From positions 92,997,927 through 93,061,926 of the forward strand of contig CM026426.1 of NCBI GenBank assembly GCA_014871385.1: DNA of 64,000 nucleotides. Direction: 5' to 3'. Source of the stretch: Ceratodon purpureus. Taxonomy: Eukaryota > Streptophyta > Bryopsida > Pseudoditrichales > Ditrichaceae. Within the stretch, counting starts at the first letter, position 1. Each line of letters starts with the position of its first letter. Positions 1 through 10,445 of this stretch are shown here, piece by piece. A model generated the notes under the pieces. It saw nothing but the letters and a program-made list of their open reading frames with translations. It was not told where the DNA came from and ran no database searches. A program made the translations under genes and the position numbers.

Positions 1-3
1 ATT

Positions 4-92
4 AAGGTCGATGGAAACAAAGGCAGACTAATTCAAGGCGGTGGAAACAAAGGCAAACTGATTTAAAGGCGGTGGAAACAAAGGCTTACACC
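4..92 (+). repeat. 31-bp tandem repeat, three units
   Basis: Three head-to-tail units with a 31-bp period begin at 4, 35 and 66. Each contains GATGGAAACAAAGGC or GGTGGAAACAAAGGC followed by an ACTRATT-like tail. A related pair of units lies at about 3138-3198 on the far side of gene A1, in the same orientation. Nothing else is recognisable between 93 and 478. Confidence 0.8.
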
Positions 93-478
93 AAAGTATA
101 CTACTATTCTTTACAAGCCGTAACAGAGGGGATGAAAGTCAACAGGCTACTCCCAGTACTACTCACCTAGTTGACAACGACTGCCCCACTAAGTCTACGG
201 GGGTCATTGGACTGTCCCAAGCCGTGTCCATCTGGTTGGCGGCTGCGTTGTGCGCTTCCATCATTTAAATGTACCAACCCCAATTTTTTAAGGTTCAAAA
301 CATGCCCTCTTTGTGGTACATCAACCATTCTCGCCAGATTTAGTGTTGCTTTGCTCTGAATTGTGTCCACTATTGTTTCCACAATCGTTTCAATCACATG
401 CTCTGCTTTAGACTTCTAGCTTGCTGCCGCTCCTTTTTGACGATCTGGTTGCTGTAGCTTTGTTGGAATCTTTCCACC

Positions 479-2352
479 ATGTCGCCCTTGGGCAAGAGAT
501 CCCAATGTCCCAAAAGAGGAAAAGCGGTTTTGCGAATTGAAGCAACTGATCGTGAGGCAATAGTTGTCAAGTCCGAGGTGCCATCACAGTGTCATACAGA
601 GTCTACCTCGGAAGCGCCATTTGACTTAGAGGGGATTCCAACAGAGTTGAGAGAGAAGTTTGTCCTGGATGCACCATGCTTGCTGGGTCGATCAGCTGCT
701 GTCCACGACCAAAATTTCTTCCATAGAGTGATAGGACTTTGCAAGGAAGGTTGTACGCCCAAAGAAGTCAATGAAAAGATGGTTCCAGCAAACACATATG
801 AGGAGACTTGGCCGCTTAGGCTGGGTGCAAACAAGACGCGCTACTTGCTGGACCAGTGTAAAGACTCCAAAGCATGAGATATGTATCTAAGGATGTACCA
901 ACGAGTATATGGCGATGCTCCCAACAACAAAGCATTTAGCCAAACTTTTCTACGGGCATGTGTGTATTACTACAGTGGTGGGCGAGACATCAACGTCAAC
1001 TGGGCTGCTGCAGCAGCAAAGGTGAATCAAGAACGCCGAGCCCATGCTGCCAACAACCCACAGAAGCTGAGTCCTCCGGCGTTGAAGCAACAGATGGCGG
1101 GCATCATCTCGGCGGTGGCAACGTATTATCATCACAATGGTGTTGGCACCGGTGCTAGGAAAGTGGATGCATTGCTAAAGGAGTTGCAGTTGCAGACTTC
1201 AAAACTCGAGCAGTCTTCATCTGCGCTAGACAAGAATAAGTTAGCTCACCTCGGTTTGCATGCCCAGATATTGGCGTTGGAAACCGAGGATGAGCGGTTG
1301 AACTCTATGAAGGAAGATCTGCGGAGAAGGAGCAAGAAGCATGCTACAGCCGGATAGCTCCAAGAGAAGGCGGATGTAGACAAGGAGCAACGGGAGATCA
1401 GCAAAGCAATTGCTGTAAACAACAATGCATTGGAGGCCGCCCAAGAGGAAGCAGCAACGCTGGCATCAACCTTAGAGCGCGACAGTTCATCTTACCGGAG
1501 TTCCCAACTCCAGCTGCGCCAACTCGAGAAGAATTGTGCATCTGAGAGAATTGCGCAGCATTCTATCAAGCCAAAACGCCCTATTGGGAAGAATATGTTT
1601 GAAGCACGCGTCCCTCTAAAAATTAACCTTGACTCAGCGTGTAGATGCTGCAACTACCTCTTTGTTTCAAACTGTGCAGTGCCATATTCATGTGGTTGTT
1701 TGTTTCACCCTTGGTGCTTGTTTCCAGCGCTGATTTCGGGACGTGGCAATTGCCCTCTCTGCGGCAAACTCGGTGATGCAAGTTGGTTGGAATCATGGGG
1801 GTTTGATGGGCTGGAGCGCTCTGGTCCAGTCTCTCGTGACAGCAAAGGCAAATGTCTATCGAGTCCACCAGACTCTGGCTTTGTGAAGCGAATGAGAGAA
1901 GATGCTGGCAATGCTCAAGGTCGACCAGCTCCAAAGGTGGCCAAAACGAAGGTCAAGGTAAAGGGTCCATCGCCTCAACCACCAATTTCTCCATTTATTC
2001 CAGCGTTCCCACGTCCCAAACCACTTGCTAGCCGACCCGCTGGCAGCACACACAGTGAAGTTGTCAATGTGGCCGTTGCAACCTTGGCGCATCACAGTAA
2101 GTTTTAGTGTTTTTTTGCTCCCTGCATTTTTCAGAATTTTAGCCAAGGTTCTTTTAAGTTTAGTATCATGCTTACAATTTCAGTTATGATTTAATGTGCC
2201 GGAGTTGTCCATGTGTTTGTTTGGAACCGCGTTGCTTCTCTAAAGAAATAAGTACTAATGCTAGATGTGTTGCCCTCTAAACAGAAAAAACAAAAGCTAG
2301 AAGAGTTCAAGAGGGGGCTCCAGGAAGGTACAAGCCTTGCTCGAGAGGTTGA
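479..2352 (+). CDS. Coiled-coil/RING-like protein A1
   Basis: The gene starts at ATG 479 in a CACC context. Exon 1 runs to 2096 (donor GTAAGT). Exon 2 starts at 2285 after CAG and, keeping phase, reaches UGA at 2350-2352. The N-terminal part matches paralogues A2-A4: an FDLxGIP motif near residue 45, then a VYG(D/N)xPxN motif, then NPQKLSPPALKQQ, the family signature NPxKLxPxALRxQ. A coiled coil follows, then a RING-like module at about residues 388-430 (CxxC, CGCLFHPWC, CPLC). The tail is rich in Lys and Pro. An in-frame UAG at 1355 lies in the coiled coil and reads naturally as Gln. An in-frame UGA at 875 is not explained by the altered code; the alignment with A4 is ungapped there, so it is probably a real nonsense change or a sequencing error. 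A1 may therefore be a pseudogene. RING modules usually act in ubiquitin ligases; here that is inference. Confidence 0.7.
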
Positions 2353-3111
2353 ACCATGCCCAACAGCTGCAGAGGACGTGCCAAGCCGTTCTTCCAACAA
2401 GCCAAGTACTGGCAAGTTGCCACCAGCGCCACATTCCTCCCCAGTGTCACTGGATTTGTTGGTTGAGCAGAGCATATTGACCGTGGAGGGTTTCCCTTAG
2501 AGATGTATTGAACAAACCTAGTGTTTAGTTCAAAGATGTTAGCGGCCAAGTTTTATTATCATGGCGTTAGTACCAAAGTGGTTGTAGTGTTTATAATAGC
2601 TAAGCCTGTACTCCATTCACTTCGTGGCCTTGGTACTGAACATTTTGATGAAAAAAAGGTTGGCATTTTTTCACAACTTCATGACTTCATGGACGTTTCC
2701 ACTTCCCCTTTGTTTCCACTCCATGGTCTTTCCACTTCACTCTGTTTCGACTTCACGCGTTACAATTCTACACTCTGTTTCCTCTTCACGAGCTTACTGA
2801 CAAATTCATTTAGTTCACTCTCCATACTATGCATTGGAGAATCTTTCAATGAAGGATTTGCGGTGTTCATATGTGCCTGGCTTGTATGATTGTGTTCTTT
2901 TATGTTACCCAATGAAGCACAACCTAGTTTCTGTTGAATGAGTTTGCAGCTCAAGAATGATACTTTGGAGTTGTTGCTTCACTGCTTTAATCAGCCTTTT
3001 TTCCGAGGATAGGTGAACTCTAATTGGACAAGATAAGCGATTAAAGGACCAATTCTAATCACCGTTGACATGCATGCAACTCGCATCGATGTCGTCTAGA
3101 TGTTGCTAGCA

Positions 3112-3230
3112 GTTTATATTCTTTGTGTTGTATTTGCAGGTGGCGGCAACAAAGGGAGATTATTTTAAAGGCGGTGGCAACAAAGGCAGACTGAATTATA
3201 TTCTCTGTGTTGTATTTGCAGGTTGTTCAG
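3112..3230 (+). repeat. Tandem duplication holding GGCGGTGGCAACAAAGGC units
   Basis: The phrase TTGTGTTGTATTTGCAGG or a close variant occurs twice, about 80 bp apart. The copies enclose two units resembling the 31-bp repeat at window start. The remainder of 2353-3700 shows no convincing gene. Confidence 0.6.
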
Positions 3231-3713
3231 ATTTCTTGAACACCTGATTCAAAGCGAGGCACATTACATCGTAATTTAAGTCACCAATGAAGAAAATATT
3301 GAGCTTTGGTTAACTGTGTTGGGGTGATCTGGTTTTTCTGAATTTGTGTGAACACTGATCGCACATTCTTGTGAACACTGAGAATGGTACAAATAAGCTA
3401 ATAAAGAATATACAAATTAAAACATGGATAACTGGGTAGAAAACAAAGTGTATTTATGAAACCTCCACCATTTAGCTAGAATTCAACCCTGGTCGAGCCA
3501 TAGTTCCTATTCAGCTTGAGGTGTATACAAAACTACCTTTCTAGGTCTACATCTGTTTAACTGCCTCGCGTGTTTACAACGTGTCTACTTAAAAATACAC
3601 CTGCGGCACTAGCCATTCGAAGCTCTAAACTAGCTGGTAAGTGCTACTATCTCAAAAGTCCACGGTGGTAGAACTTGTGATACAGTGTTGGAACCTTCGT
3701 GTCTGCGGTTCAC

Positions 3714-5098
3714 CTTGACGTCTGGATACCCAACTCGCTTGAGCACAAAGCGGAATTCCTCTGGAGCCACGTCGCCCTAGGTGATAGCATCCTCTCGACG
3801 AATATGTGACAACGGCCACCCTCGACCAACTTCAAGCTGTGCCACTGGCAGACCTTGAAAAAAACAAGGAAGCACCACCATGTCTTCTTCCCGCACTTGG
3901 TCAATTTGTTCCCAAGTTCCACCATCTTGCGCCAGACGCTCTCCCATATTTAAAGTTCGAGTATAACACTGATCTTCCAACGTGGTACCTGTGCAATAAA
4001 CACACATGAGAGCTTCACACAAGAGAGCTTCGGCCATAGCATGTAGAAATGGCATTACAATGGCAACAGCGGCAACAGTGGCAACAAGCATCAAACGATG
4101 ACAACAGTGGCAACACACCTGAAGGTTACAGAAGGTAAGGATATTGTGCACCGCACAATATTCTTACCAAACACCACTTTGGTTTGCCAACCCGGATCCA
4201 TCAGAGATGTGAACACTTCTTACGAGGGATTCTCCACGATATACAACATGGATGTTCGTCTCATAGTTTCTTGAGCTGCAGCAAAAAGGTCTACGAAGAC
4301 ATGTAGAGGAAGAAACCACTGGAGGTGGCCCATATGGCTCCCAGTGGTGGACTTTGTTACAGACTGAAAGTCTGCATACAGTTTAGCTCTCAATGCCTCA
4401 CTAGTATGCATATGTAGAAGAGGCCACTCCGGATCACTGAATGATGGCAATAGCAGTGGCTCGACTGATCCATACAAAAGCCCTGGCGTAGGTGGAACAT
4501 AGACAAGATTAGAAAAAAAGATGCCAACATCAAGCAGCTCCTTATACGACCGCCCATTGCGAGTTGCCTCACCAACATCGTTGTGCACAACCATGATCAC
4601 TCCCAGTATGGAATCAGGGTCGACCCAATCTTCAAAATACGACTGGTATAAAACTGTTCCCAACAACTAAAGCAAACCACAAAATTAACGACTCCTCGTC
4701 ATAAAGCGATGGCGACATGAGAAAATTGATGGTTAGCTCCGAGTTAGTCGTGACTCACAATTGCATGGAACCCGATATTGAGTATTCTGTGGATCCAGTA
4801 GCACCTGATGCCTGTGGTAGGCATGCCTCACCAACACGGACTGTAGTTCCGGCTTGTTGGTGACAACCTTGCGATGATCTACCTTGAATTTAAAATTCCT
4901 TATCTAAGCCTTGTAGGTTCCCCTCATGTCATCGCCGCCATGGCGTCGCGCATCTCTAGCCCAAGCCCCAATACTCCCAGGATTCAGCCTCACCCATGAC
5001 ATCCGCTCATACCTCGTTGGAATCCATTCCCCATTGGCGTTGTGAGTGCTGTGCAGAACAACTGCAGCAACCTGCGAAGTTGGTCGGCGGTTCTCCAT
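3714..5098 (-). pseudogene. Damaged paralogue of the ubiquitin-like-tail gene at 27 kb
   Basis: Reading from ATG 5098, this aligns along its length with the gene at 27,078-28,452. Shared blocks are GEWIPTR/GKWIPMR, a DARxHG block, VLVRHAY, EDWVxP, VGEATRN, LQWFLP/IQWFLP, and GWPLSHIR near the end. An in-frame UAG at 4904-4906 sits at the same place as the UAG in the other copy. A UAA at 4220-4222 aligns with CAA (Gln) there. The region is split by probable introns near 4,667-4,758 and 4,010-4,120. The exon phases near 4.7 kb do not reconcile, and one frame change remains near 3,930. The last exon of the other copy was not found here. The likely reading is an older, partly decayed duplicate, with function unknown. 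Confidence 0.6.
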
Positions 5099-5730
5099 AC
5101 TTCCAACTACCTCAAGAACTTTCGATTCAAAGAATTTCGACACTGTTCCTCACTAGCAACAACATCACATCAACAATTGCAAGCTGATTCTTCCTAAACT
5201 CAAACAACCAATCATCCCACATTTCCCACCCAAAATCACCGTTGACCATCTATGGTCACATCAAGGTTCATCGAATTCCGGCGCCACTACCTGTCCCGAC
5301 TCTCCAGCACGTGTGATGGTGTTGCCAACAAGGACATCCACTACGCGGCCCCAACATGTGTGTGGGTGTTGCCACCAAGGACAGCCAAGGCCCCAAAATC
5401 GAGGTACACCCCACTTTCAACAAGGACACTCGATTATCTTTTCACCATCCAGCGTTATCCAGGACCACCATCCGCGATTGGCTCCCACCCATTCAAAATC
5501 TGATGTCACCACCTTATACTCCACCATGGCATAGTGCATGTGGAATTTCTCGGCAATTTTTATTTTGACAAAATCCGGATATTCCAATTTCGGATTTGGG
5601 CATTCTAGGACCTCAAATTTTCTCTAATGATTCACCACAAGTTATGTTAATAGGGTAGCAATTGTAAAATGAGAGAAAAAAAAAAAAAAACATCCAAACC
5701 ATTTTTCTATGGCAAATTTGGTAGCAGAAA
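5099..5730. other. Spacer, no gene recognised
   Basis: There is a modest open stretch in several frames at 5,250-5,570 but no recognisable domain. An A-rich run lies at about 5,672-5,690. The spacer separates the ubiquitin-like paralogue from the 3' end of the ParB/methyltransferase-like gene. Confidence 0.5.
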
Positions 5731-8700
5731 TCATACCAATCGTGAAGAATCCAAAGGGTGCGTATGATGGAGAGAGTTGGCAATGATCCACTCTTTCTTC
5801 ACGGCCAGGTTGTTGTTTTTGAGGAAGCTTCCCAAAACCTTAGTCATATGGCTGCTATCAAGAATCAAAAAGAGATGAGCCCCATCATCGTGAAGGAAGC
5901 CTCGAGAGAAACCGACGGTTAGCTTTATGTAATCTTGCACCAACTCATTCCACAGAGGCACATGCTCCGGAAATTCAGAGACCCCAGGGACATACAATCC
6001 ATCCGGAAAGTCCGCAATCACCAAGTCCGCTGCCGGTTTCTGATCAACCATTCCTGAAAAGTACATGTGTCGACTTGCTTCCACTTGCTGGAAAAAAAAA
6101 GGTTGAAATCCGAAATGGTGCAAAACAATGGAATATCAAGATATGAACATAAAACAAATGGATAATTTATAAATTAACCTTGGTAAGAAATGCAATCATG
6201 GCCTCAAAGGAGGGTGGATATTTGCCTCTTGTTGACTTGTATTCCACCATCATGTGAAAAGCCTCATCAAGGATGAGAAGCTTGGTCGGGTGTCGGGTAG
6301 AGGATGCTGTCGCCGACATGGTCTTCATGGCTCGAGGAGTATACTGGGAAGGAGCATCCTTTGAAGAAGATGCATGCTGAAGGCGCTTGTATTGTGGGCG
6401 GGGAGGAGGAGAAGGAATGGGCTGAGTTACCTCGGGCTCGATTTGCTAACCCTCGGTGCCTGCAGCGGTGTTTGCGGGAATGTCCTCCTCGACCTGCTCA
6501 TCAACTGGGTCCTCTGCTTTTGGCTACGCTCCCTTCCTTTCCTCCCCCTGGAAGTCGCCTTTCCCTTAGGAGAGCCTGCTGCTTGCTAGTCAGGAGAATC
6601 CAAGGGCGCAGCTGCTGGAATCTTTGCCAGAGCTGGTTGAAGAGAATCTTGAAGTGCCGCATCAAAAGCCGGGCACTTCTTTGGAAGGCACTCCATGTAC
6701 CACCCACATTTCTCATAGAGAACTGGCTCCCAAGCCCTAAGCATCGCAGGCATATACATACACTCCGAATTTAAAGTGTTGAGGTAGTTAGGAAAAAAGG
6801 CGGATACCTTGGAAATTGCCTTCCTTGGGAGGAGAAAATACTTGAAGTAACTGTAGAGAACCCCGCGGACAACTGGATAAAAATTCGGTTGTTGATCCGG
6901 GGTCTTGTTCTTATGAACTTGGTCTCCTGTGAATTCCCTGAAAAATGCAGAGTCCCATAGCTAGCACCTCATGGCCTCGACATAGTCGAAAATGTGCTGA
7001 ACTGGATCGCCTTTGTCGGGAGTGTAGTTAACCTCCACTCCCAAGTCCAAAAGAACTCCCATAAAGAGCTCCTCGACTTCCACTGCTAACTGAAATAAAA
7101 AACAAGTCAAACAAGAAAATTAGTATAAAATCAAATATTAAATGAACATCGTAAATCACATGGGCCCGTGGCTCATGCGGGTGCTGAAGTCCCTCCCCCA
7201 AAGGCACTGCTGTTAACGGCAGCACTGAGGGAGGGGTCCAGTGGCACCCGCATGAGCCACGGGCTCATGCGGGTGCCAAAGTGCCTTGTCCCTGAGTTCT
7301 ACCGTTAACATGAAGTTGCCTCCCCTTAGCTCTACCGAATTTCGAGAAGAAATGAAATAACTTACTTGAGCCCACCAAGTGGCCTTATGGAGCCATAGGA
7401 GGAATAAAACGTCGCAAAGTTTGGCTTGGGAAACTTATAGGCATCCCGAATAGCTACAGTAGAGTTCCACCTCTAGAGCCACTTGATCATCATCGGCGTG
7501 GGCATCGCCGATGTTGCCAACTTCCAGAGCTTCTCCTGTTGCATCTCAGGCTTATCAAATTTTTCGTAATGTAGTTTTACCTCCTCCAGAAATGCCGGCG
7601 TGTGTTTGGGATCTGCAACCGGCAAATACTTCCTTATTTCTCCGATAAGCTTGTCCTCCGTTGCCTTCACAGCCTCAGCAACCCACTCATCGGCAAAGCG
7701 TTCGTTCCATTGCTCAGGGTCTGGGTGTTTGATCTAAAATCTCTATTAAGCAGCATGTGCGGCCTCTCCTAGCTCTTGCTGCACTCACTCAAAATTGTTA
7801 AAACTATTTAAAATGATAATAAAACGAAAATCCTTCAAAGACATAGCCGCGGCTTAGGAGGGCATACCTGATAAAGCACTGAGCATAAGGCTTCAACCGA
7901 GAGTGTGTACCAAGTCCTTTTCTTCCCGACCTGTTTCTTCTTTGCAGCTTCTAGGACCGGCTGCCGTACTAGACCCTCAAAGTAAGAGATCGGCTGAGGA
8001 GCTATGTTTTGGACGCGGTACAGTTTGTGGACAAGATTAGTCGACACATGCGATTTCTGATTCCTCCTGGACATTTAGAAAACCGGGTTAGTTAGCACTC
8101 TCAAAAAGAGAAGACAAGATATAATAAAGATGAAAGATCAAAGATCCCTCACCAGTTTACTTCGTATAACACAGTCAAGGCGGAGGGGCCGTCCCCTTTC
8201 AGTTCGAGAATTACACTCTCCACCCTGTAATGCCAGTTGATATCTCTCGCATAATACTCCTCAATAATCGGCATCCAGGCCTGCAACCTATGGTTACCAT
8301 CCCAGACATGGAACATCTTGTTCGAAAACATCAGCAAATCATCATCAAAGCGCAAGCTCTGCTCAAAGTCTTCATTAACCTCCCTCCATTCCTTGGACCA
8401 GGAGGCTTCGATAGCCGGGGTAACTTCTGAAGTATGCCTATGGTTGTCTTCAAGGGCAACATAGAAGTATCCATTGCTCTCCATGTAACCATCCCTAACA
8501 AAATGGGCAGCAAGGTTGTTCACATCATTCTTCAAGAAAGGGCGAACCACCAGCAGTGACACCATACAACAAAGAGGTATGAAGATTTGACCCTTCACCT
8601 TCGGCTGCCACTTCAATTTCTCTAGTCGAGATGCGGTGTTCACTGATTCCTTGTTGACAAGATCATACAACTTTTGCTTGAGTCCTCGGTCCGATAAGGG

Positions 8701-9791
8701 AATTGCAACACAAGGTATTTTGAGGTAATCAGAACGTGCCCGCAACATGCACAACCCGAGAGCAAAACAGATTTCCAAAGCAAAGTATAGGTTGACTCTA
8801 TGCAATCCATTGGGCACTCCAAAAGCAGTGCCCTTAACGGCACTGCTTTTGCAGTGCCCAATGGATTGCGGTAAGTCGCCTTCATCACCGAAGCTTGCTG
8901 AGGAAGGTGACCCTGTGCAATCCAGAAGGCACTGCATAAGCAGAGCCGAAGCTTGGTGAGGAAGGTGACCTTGTGCAATCCCTTGGGCACTGCAAAAGCA
9001 GTGCCATCCGGATGGTTCACAGACCTCCCCATCGGAGCAACGATGGAGGATGTAGGCTAGGAGAGAGCACACGGAGTGTGCGGGTGCTACTGTATAAGCA
9101 GTGCCGTTAACGGCACTGCCTATGCAGTACCTTCCATACACTCCGTGTGCTCTCTCCCCGCCCTCCTCCTCCATCGATGCTCCGAGGGGGGAAGCTACGC
9201 GGACAAGAAAGAGAGCACCGCAAAAGCAATGCCGTTAACGGCACTGCCTTTGCGGTGCTCACTTTCTTGTCCGGGTAGACAAATACCTCCGAGGTGGGTT
9301 AAGAGGGAGCGCAGGAAATTAAAAAAAAAAAACCCTAGAAGCCTACCTTGCGGTTTTGTGTCAGAGGTGTCGGGGCTCTCCTCTTGGAGATCCTCCGAAG
9401 TCGGAGTATGCTCCAGCTTGTTCTGGGTCTCTTCGAGTCCATCAGACCGAGCTGCGGAGTGAGCTCCGGAATGGCTCGCCTTATCCTAGAGGTTGAGATC
9501 AATTGAGATAGATCATACCTTTGTTTCTTGGCCTTGCATTTTCTAAGACTCCAAACTCTTACTGGTTTCTGTCCTTCCTTGCCTTACATACTGATTTGGA
9601 TTATCCTCAGTGAGAGTACCTAGCGTTTCTTCCACCTCTGTTCCAAAATCTAAAACTTTCTGTAATCCGGTAGTCTCTAAGCCCGCAGTCGTCATCTTTC
9701 TAGTTCTCATCATCCGACTATTCCTCAAAGCCTTTGCACTACTAAATAACAAATCTCTCCTTCTTCTCTTCTTCTTAGTTGGAGCCTGCAT
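5731..9791 (-). CDS. ParB-like plus DNA-methyltransferase-like protein, multi-exon
   Basis: Reconstructed exons (minus): 9791-9519, 9485-9347, 8795-8153, 8066-7868, 7733-7366, 7089-6179 and 6087-5731, ending in UGA. Most junctions are GT-AG with matching phase, for example the Trp codon split at 8153/8066. Exon 1 is basic (KKKRRRR). Exon 3 carries a ParB/sulfiredoxin-like region: VRPFLKNDVNNLA, a FYVAL strand, and the hallmark DGNHRLQAW at about 8,280-8,310. The last exon resembles the core of an amino-methyltransferase: LVIADFPDG in place of motif IV DPPY, then FLHDDGAHLFLI and a KKEWIIAN strand. ParB domains fused upstream of adenine/cytosine-N4 methylases are known from phages and bacteria. 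The DPPY equivalent is degenerate, so catalysis is doubtful. Six UAGs (for example at 9543 and 7473) read as Gln. The exon 5/6 phase and a frame change near 6,560 remain unresolved, so the copy may be damaged. Confidence 0.6.
7165..7263. repeat. Palindrome P1, centre GTTAAC
   Basis: The arms fold about GTTAAC at 7212-7217. The outer 20 bp of each arm (CCCGTGGCTCATGCGGGTGC and its complement) match exactly; the middle is imperfect. A further copy of the outer arm sequence follows at 7261-7276. P1 lies in the intron between exons 5 and 6 of the ParB/methyltransferase-like gene. The outer arms are not shared with the other palindromes. Confidence 0.85.
8802..8869. repeat. Palindrome P2, centre TTAA
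   Basis: Each arm is 31 bp with one mismatch, centred at 8835.5. The core is GGGCACTGCAAAAGCAGTGC; the private outer arm is GCAATCCATT. On the minus strand its edge lies about 6 bases from the 3' splice site of the intron 9346-8796. A related half-palindrome with the same core follows in tandem at about 8,900-9,002. Confidence 0.9.
8880..9004. repeat. Tandem half-palindrome units
   Basis: Two units begin CGAAGCTTGSTGAGGAAGG, continue with GTGCAATCC, and end in a short hairpin, GCACTGCAAAAGCAGTGCC in the second unit. They lie between palindromes P2 and P4 in the same intron and look like partial or duplicated relatives of them. Confidence 0.7.
9060..9157. repeat. Palindrome P4, centre GTTAAC
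   Basis: The arms are 46 bp, centred at 9108.5. The outer 20 bp are a perfect match (GGAGAGAGCACACGGAGTGT), followed by a poorly paired stretch, then the shared GCAGTGCC next to GTTAAC. It lies within the 551-bp intron of the ParB/methyltransferase-like gene. The outer arm is private to this copy. Confidence 0.9.
9201..9272. repeat. Palindrome P5, centre GTTAAC
   Basis: The arms are 33 bp with three mismatches, centred at 9236.5. The private outer arm is GGACAAGAAAG; the inner arm keeps GCACCGCAAARGCARTGCC. It is in the same intron as P2 and P4. Confidence 0.9.
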
Positions 9792-10350
9792 ATCAAGTCC
9801 CTAATCTACAAAACATCCTGCCCCCAAACCCAGACTGCAAACGCTAAAAATCGACATAAGGATGACTGAGTAACGGGGAGGAAGAGAGGCTATAAGTCTT
9901 AGACATTCTTTTGCAAATTGCAAGAGGAGCCTCCAAAATTAAAACCAATGTTCCTTGAAGCCAGTGCGCTCAGAAAATTTAAAGCAGTACTATCATTATC
10001 ATTAATGCAAAATTTGATACCAGTAGTTGATATTTATCTTCCAAATGATGGCTCAATTTAAGACAGTACAGATACCCATCAAATCGAATTAAGGCCACGA
10101 TGAAGATTTTATTAATTTGTTAAATTTACATCTTCGCATCGACGACCTAATTGAAACTGACGGCTTCTTAATTCACTGACATTACTAATTCATTCCCCTT
10201 TACATCTAAACTAAAAGCATATTGTGCTAATGAACTAACGAATGATTCCTGGACATCTAATAAGTAGAACACAGGTAATGCACTAATCTTCTCAACCTCT
10301 TTTTGCTAATTCGTCTCGTCTCCCTCCAATCTCCCTACACACTGCCGCGA
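9792..10350. promoter_or_regulatory. Divergent intergenic region, possible shared promoter
   Basis: About 0.56 kb separates the ATG of the minus-strand ParB/methyltransferase-like gene from the region where the plus-strand transposase begins. It is AT-rich and holds no long reading frame. No specific promoter element can be named; a bidirectional promoter is inferred only from the head-to-head arrangement. Confidence 0.3.
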
Positions 10351-10445
10351 ATGGCACATCTCCCCGCAGACAGAGTGTTAGGCATGGCCGTCCTCAAAGC
10401 TCATGGCGTTGGGATTCCACTTACACTGAGGGTAGATGAGGATGA

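Noticed and set aside
5731-9791. Bacterial or phage contamination as the source of the ParB/methyltransferase-like gene
   Set aside because: It has several GT-AG introns in matching phase and the same UAG-as-Gln pattern as its neighbours, so it belongs to this genome.
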